From Stentor coeruleus (Eukaryota; Ciliophora; Heterotrichea; Heterotrichida; Stentoridae): a DNA stretch of 42,287 nt. The stretch lies in the NCBI GenBank assembly GCA_001970955.1, contig MPUH01000637.1, positions 1 to 42,287 of the forward strand. The letters run 5' to 3'. Positions within the stretch are counted from its first letter, which is position 1. Each line of letters begins with the position of its first letter. Shown here piece after piece: positions 39,510 through 42,287 of this stretch. Under the pieces are notes generated by a model. The model had not been told where the DNA came from and ran no database searches. It saw nothing but the letters and a program-made list of their open reading frames with translations. A program made the translations under genes and the position numbers.

Positions 39510-40727
39510 TTAAGTTTTAGAATTAATCCAGTTGTATAAAAAAACACTAAATTGTATCTGCGCATCGTCTGGTACGCTAAGTATGAATGGATCATTAAGA
39601 AGCTGTACTGCTGTAGGTCTATCATTTGATTCTTTTTTCAAACACCTATCAATAAATCTATTAAAGTCGCTAGTCCACTTTTTTTTGTTTTTAAGTGATG
39701 GTGCTGGCTTCGACACAATTAAACTGATAATTTTCAATGGGTCATGACCAAGTAAAGGCGGCTCTCCATCTCCCATTTCTAAAGCGACAATACCTAAAGA
39801 CCATATATCAACAGAAGTATTGTATTTAAGTCCCATTGCAAGCTCTGGAGCCATCCAACTTGGTGTCCCTACAACTGTACTTCTTTGATCTTTTTCTTTT
39901 AATAATTGTACGGCATAGCCAAGATCAGCTAATTTGATCTTGCCATCAAGGCTTAATAAGACATTATCACTTTTAACATCTCTATGTATTCTATGTTGTG
40001 AATGAAGAAAAGAAAGTCCTTTAATTATCTCTTTGCATATATAAGCGATAAGATGTTCAGGAATTTTTTCTCTACGGTCCATAATTAATTCAGTAAGACT
40101 ACAACTAAGAAGTTCAGTTGCAATCCATATAAATGATTGATATTGGAAAGCTTCAATAAATTCTAAGATATTCGGGTGTTTGGAAATTGAAAAAATTGTT
40201 ATTTCATTAAGAATCACATCTCTGTCAGTTTGAGTTTTTGGTCGCATTGACTTGAGAGCGTATTTTTTGTTGGATTTTCTGTGTAAAGCTATGTAAACTA
40301 TCCCAGAACCACCTTCTCCAATTTTTTTTAAAAGTTCATATTCTGATTCTGGATCTTTTTCTTCTAAACTGATCATCTGGTTAGACATAAACTACATAAT
40401 TTTCACTGTAAGTTTTGTTGGGAGTCTATTTAAAGGTTCAGGCCCACTTTTTTTTTCTTCCTCTTCCTGAAAATTTTGCGACTTGTTCTTACTCTCATCA
40501 TTTGATTTTCCTTCAGCAACCCTTATAAAAGACTTCGCCCCGCTTTTATTATTACATACAACGCATATGTTTTCTGATACTATATTTATGCAACAATGCC
40601 TACAATAATACATTCCTAAATATCATCTACTGCAAGTATTGCATTTCCTAAACCTAGTAAATTGTATGCATTTCTGACAATTAAAACACTTCGAAGTGCT
40701 TGAAAAAAACACTGAAAAGCTTTCCAT
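39510..40727 (-). CDS. Zinc-finger plus STE20/PAK-like protein kinase, two 15-nt introns
   Basis: Three exons (40727-40631, 40615-40407, 40391-39510) give 395 residues. Exon 1 and the start of exon 2 encode a Cys cluster, CFNCQKC at 14-20, CNTCRMYYCRHCC at 29-41 and CVVC at 50-53; the RMYYCRHCC core recalls the FYVE motif R(K)HHCRxCG. A charged linker (QEEEEKKSGPEP) leads to the kinase domain (about 121-385) with IGEGGSGIVY, ALKSM, HRDVKSDNVLL, VGTPSWMAPE and VDIWSLG. The DFG motif reads DLG, which is tolerated in some active kinases. The downstream kinase part has its own Met at 104, so unspliced or internal-start forms could exist. It diverges from the RRM gene with 25 bp between ATGs. It ends in TAA, three bases from the gamma-adaptin ATG. 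Confidence 0.85.
40392..40406 (-). other. 15-nt intron 2 of the zinc-finger kinase gene
   Basis: On the minus strand it reads GTGAAAATTATGTAG. Its terminal TAG is the only stop between the zinc-finger ORF and the kinase ORF, which lie in the same frame. Removal leaves KLT/FMSNQM. The GTGA start is less typical than GTAA, so this intron is slightly less sure than intron 1. Confidence 0.7.
40616..40630 (-). other. 15-nt intron 1 of the zinc-finger kinase gene
   Basis: On the minus strand it reads GTAGATGATATTTAG and contains an in-frame TGA. Removal joins CNTC and MYYCRHCC through a split Arg codon (A/GA), giving a continuous Cys cluster and an ATG at 40725-40727. Confidence 0.8.
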
Positions 40728-40752
40728 TTATTATAATATCCTTATAATTCCT
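40728..40752. promoter_or_regulatory. 25-bp bidirectional promoter interval
   Basis: This is the entire AT-rich space between the divergent ATGs of the zinc-finger kinase gene and the RRM gene, including TTATAATAT-like sequence. Leaders must be nearly absent or transcription must start inside the opposite gene. Confidence 0.65.
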
Positions 40753-41400
40753 ATGGTAAAAAAGCGCAAAGGCCAAAATCATGAAGATTTAGAATATATC
40801 GAAGAAAAAAACCAATACGAAAATCCTGACCCACAAGGTAAAAACCTTGAAGAAATCGAGTTCTTCATATCAGGACTAAGTAAAAAAGCTAACGAAATAG
40901 ACTTGCATGAACTTTTCGAACCAGTTGGGGAGATTTCTTCGATAAGGATTTTTAAAGATTCATATGGGAACTCAAAAGAAACAGCCATAGTGAAAATTAC
41001 AGCAAAAGCTGAAGATGTCATATCTTTGAATAAAAGCCAAATTAGAGGAAAGAAGATTAGAATCCAAATTAACTCTGATAGGCTTAAAAAAAACAAAAAT
41101 TTGATGAATTCGCTTATTGTATTTGTTGGAAATTTACCTTTGACTGCTAATGAAGATATGATTGGTGAGTTTTTTTCTAAATGTGGGGAGGTTAAAGAGG
41201 TGAGAATTGCTAAAAATGATGAAGGGAGATTAAGAGGATTTTGCTATGTGGAATATTTTGATGCAGAGACTGCGACTAAGTCTTTGGAGTTAAATGGAAC
41301 ACAGTTTGAAGGGAAAGTACTGAGAATTGATCCAGCTATAAAGCAAAAACCGGTTATAGAAAATTTTTATAGGCCTTATAAGTGGGCATTGGAAGTATAG
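40753..41400 (+). CDS. Two-RRM RNA-binding protein, nucleolin-like arrangement
   Basis: The first ATG (40753) gives a 215-residue protein, MVKKRKGQNHEDLEYIEEKN; the frame is open upstream but without ATG. RRM1 (about 33-105) has IEFFISGLSKKANEIDLHELFEPVGEISSIRIF and a degenerate RNP1. RRM2 (about 115-195) is canonical, with RNP2 VFVGNL and RNP1 RGFCYVEY. The basic N-terminus can act as a nuclear signal. Two tandem RRMs with short linkers occur in nucleolin-like and pre-mRNA or rRNA processing proteins; the target RNA is not known. It ends in TAG and is the last gene before the telomere. Confidence 0.9.
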   Translation: MVKKRKGQNHEDLEYIEEKNQYENPDPQGKNLEEIEFFISGLSKKANEIDLHELFEPVGEISSIRIFKDSYGNSKETAIVKITAKAEDVISLNKSQIRGKKIRIQINSDRLKKNKNLMNSLIVFVGNLPLTANEDMIGEFFSKCGEVKEVRIAKNDEGRLRGFCYVEYFDAETATKSLELNGTQFEGKVLRIDPAIKQKPVIENFYRPYKWALEV

Positions 41401-42269
41401 GCTAATAGTTTATGAATTAAAATGGATTTATTAGGAGAAAATTATTAGATATGGAAATTAAAGGCATAACTTGAGTTTTACTTGCTTAAGGGGTGATTAT
41501 AAAATTTAGTGAAATATGGGTGATAATAATAAATGATGGAGATATTATGTCACAAGGTATATTCTTGGAGGGGTTTATAATTTTTCTCACCCATTATAGC
41601 TTGGTTCATAATATCTTCTATATCAGCTTTAGTTATCAAAGATTATGAAATTATAGACAACTCCTTTGATTGAAAAGTATTTCATATGAAAATTGTTTGA
41701 AAAAATTGTTTATACTAATGCTTATAGAAGAAGCCTAATGATTTTTATCTATTTGATTCGAATTCAAATGAGAGTTGAAAAAAACATTTTAAGTTTTAAA
41801 GAAATTGGGAAAATTTCAATAAGAAAAGGAAATAGACTAAATAATCTTTTAAAAAGGTAGTAAAAGAATTTATACTCAGATTATGTGTACTAATTTAAAA
41901 TATTGTATATTTTAAACAGTATTATATTAGCTTGCCCATTTTCTCTCCTGCTTAGAAAAAACATTAAGCTACTATTTATAAGGCAAGCTTTTTTTGATTT
42001 AGTATATAAGAAAATTAAAAGAATTAGCTTATCAAAAAAATAATTTTTAGTATGAGATTCTTATCAATTTAAACTAGACATCTAGTCATAATATCAATCA
42101 CAAAATCTCTGCATTTTTGATAATTTAAAATAAAAATTGTGAATCTATTAATTTAAGCATCTGACAAGTTGCTGATAAAAGATTTATTTACACTTATACT
42201 TAAAATAAAATGTTGCTTAGCTATAAAAAATATTATTAACCTACTGATAATAAATTTCTTTAAAACTAC
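41401..42269. other. Subtelomeric region without a convincing protein gene
   Basis: It is G/T-rich just after the RRM gene and then mixed and AT-rich. It contains a 10-bp inverted repeat (41540-41549 / 41607-41616) and a hairpin plus T-run (41930-41996). The longest plausible ORF (41547, 33 codons) is not supported. Confidence 0.65.
41930..41996 (+). ncRNA. Candidate small structured RNA with T-run end
   Basis: AGCTTGCC (41930-41937) pairs with GGCAAGCT (41982-41989). Inside, GCTTA (41950-41954) pairs with TAAGC around an A-rich loop, and a run of T follows the outer stem at once. This resembles a Pol III transcript end, but no A/B boxes or known family were recognised, and it is too short and lacks the T-arm for a tRNA. 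Confidence 0.25.
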
Positions 42270-42287
42270 TTAGGGTGTTAGGGTGTT
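42270..42287 (+). repeat. Telomere repeat, G-strand (TTAGGGTG)n
   Basis: The last 18 bases are TTAGGGTG twice plus TT, i.e. the complement of CCCTAACA, the telomere unit known from Stentor and Blepharisma. Placement at the very end and G-rich strand running 5'->3' outward both fit a chromosome terminus. Confidence 0.93.

Noticed and set aside
41547-41648. 33-codon ORF in the subtelomere
   Set aside because: Short, AT-rich, composition like the flanks, no recognisable motif.
41751-41771. TTCGAA-containing near-palindrome as a possible tRNA T-arm
   Set aside because: No acceptor or anticodon arms could be fitted; no tRNA was found elsewhere in the window.
1-42287. Transposons or insertion elements
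   Set aside because: No transposase, reverse transcriptase or terminal inverted repeats with target duplications were seen.

Overview
The window looks like one end of a macronuclear chromosome of a heterotrich ciliate, most probably Stentor or a close relative. The last 18 bases are 2.25 copies of TTAGGGTG, the G-strand of the heterotrich telomere repeat (CCCTAACA). Genes are read with the standard code (TGG for Trp, TAA/TAG as stops), intergenic DNA is very AT-rich, and three introns of only 15-16 nt can be read directly. The left edge is not a chromosome end: it cuts a gene.

Region 1 (1-16208) is a cluster of three leishmanolysin (M8/GP63)-like secreted proteins, each a metalloprotease-like domain, one EGF-like module and a long tail of Cys-rich (CxxC) repeats. 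Gene 1 (minus) and gene 2 (plus) diverge; genes 2 and 3 converge with about 70 bp between them. Genes 2 and 3 keep HEITH; gene 1 has HSITH, so its catalytic Glu is lost. The tail of gene 1 is a 366-bp (122-codon) tandem array that stays in one frame to the window edge without any frameshift, yet contains seven in-frame TGA codons, every one at a conserved Cys position, and one TAA. No other gene in the window ends in TGA.

Region 2 (16209-24404) is gene-poor. It has a one-base N flanked by a 45-bp exact duplication (an assembly join), then a LYR-motif protein, a small membrane protein, a Golgin A7/Erf4-type palmitoyltransferase partner, a B-box-like/kelch protein, a 57-residue ORF and a secreted cyclophilin.

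Region 3 (24405-41400) is compact housekeeping and signalling DNA: an RCC1-repeat protein, a large protein resembling the PI3K p101 adapter, ribosomal protein uL15/L27a, a CDPK, a coiled-coil protein, TMEM222/RTE1, a myristoylation-motif protein, a Rab-like fragment, a secreted Cys-rich protein, proteasome RPN7, a protein with a gamma-ear-binding motif (one 16-nt intron), an ear-less gamma-adaptin trunk, a zinc-finger/STE20-like kinase reconstructed across two 15-nt introns, and a two-RRM protein. Divergent pairs can be only 25 or 39 bp apart. Region 4 (41401-42287) is subtelomeric, with no convincing protein gene.

The genes do not form one pathway. Local themes are a surface-protease family on the left, and on the right a possible AP-1/clathrin trafficking pair (gamma-adaptin next to a DFGDF-motif protein) and calcium/kinase signalling. 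Intergenic DNA shows a regular strand skew (A+C-rich left of genes, G+T-rich right of them) regardless of gene orientation.
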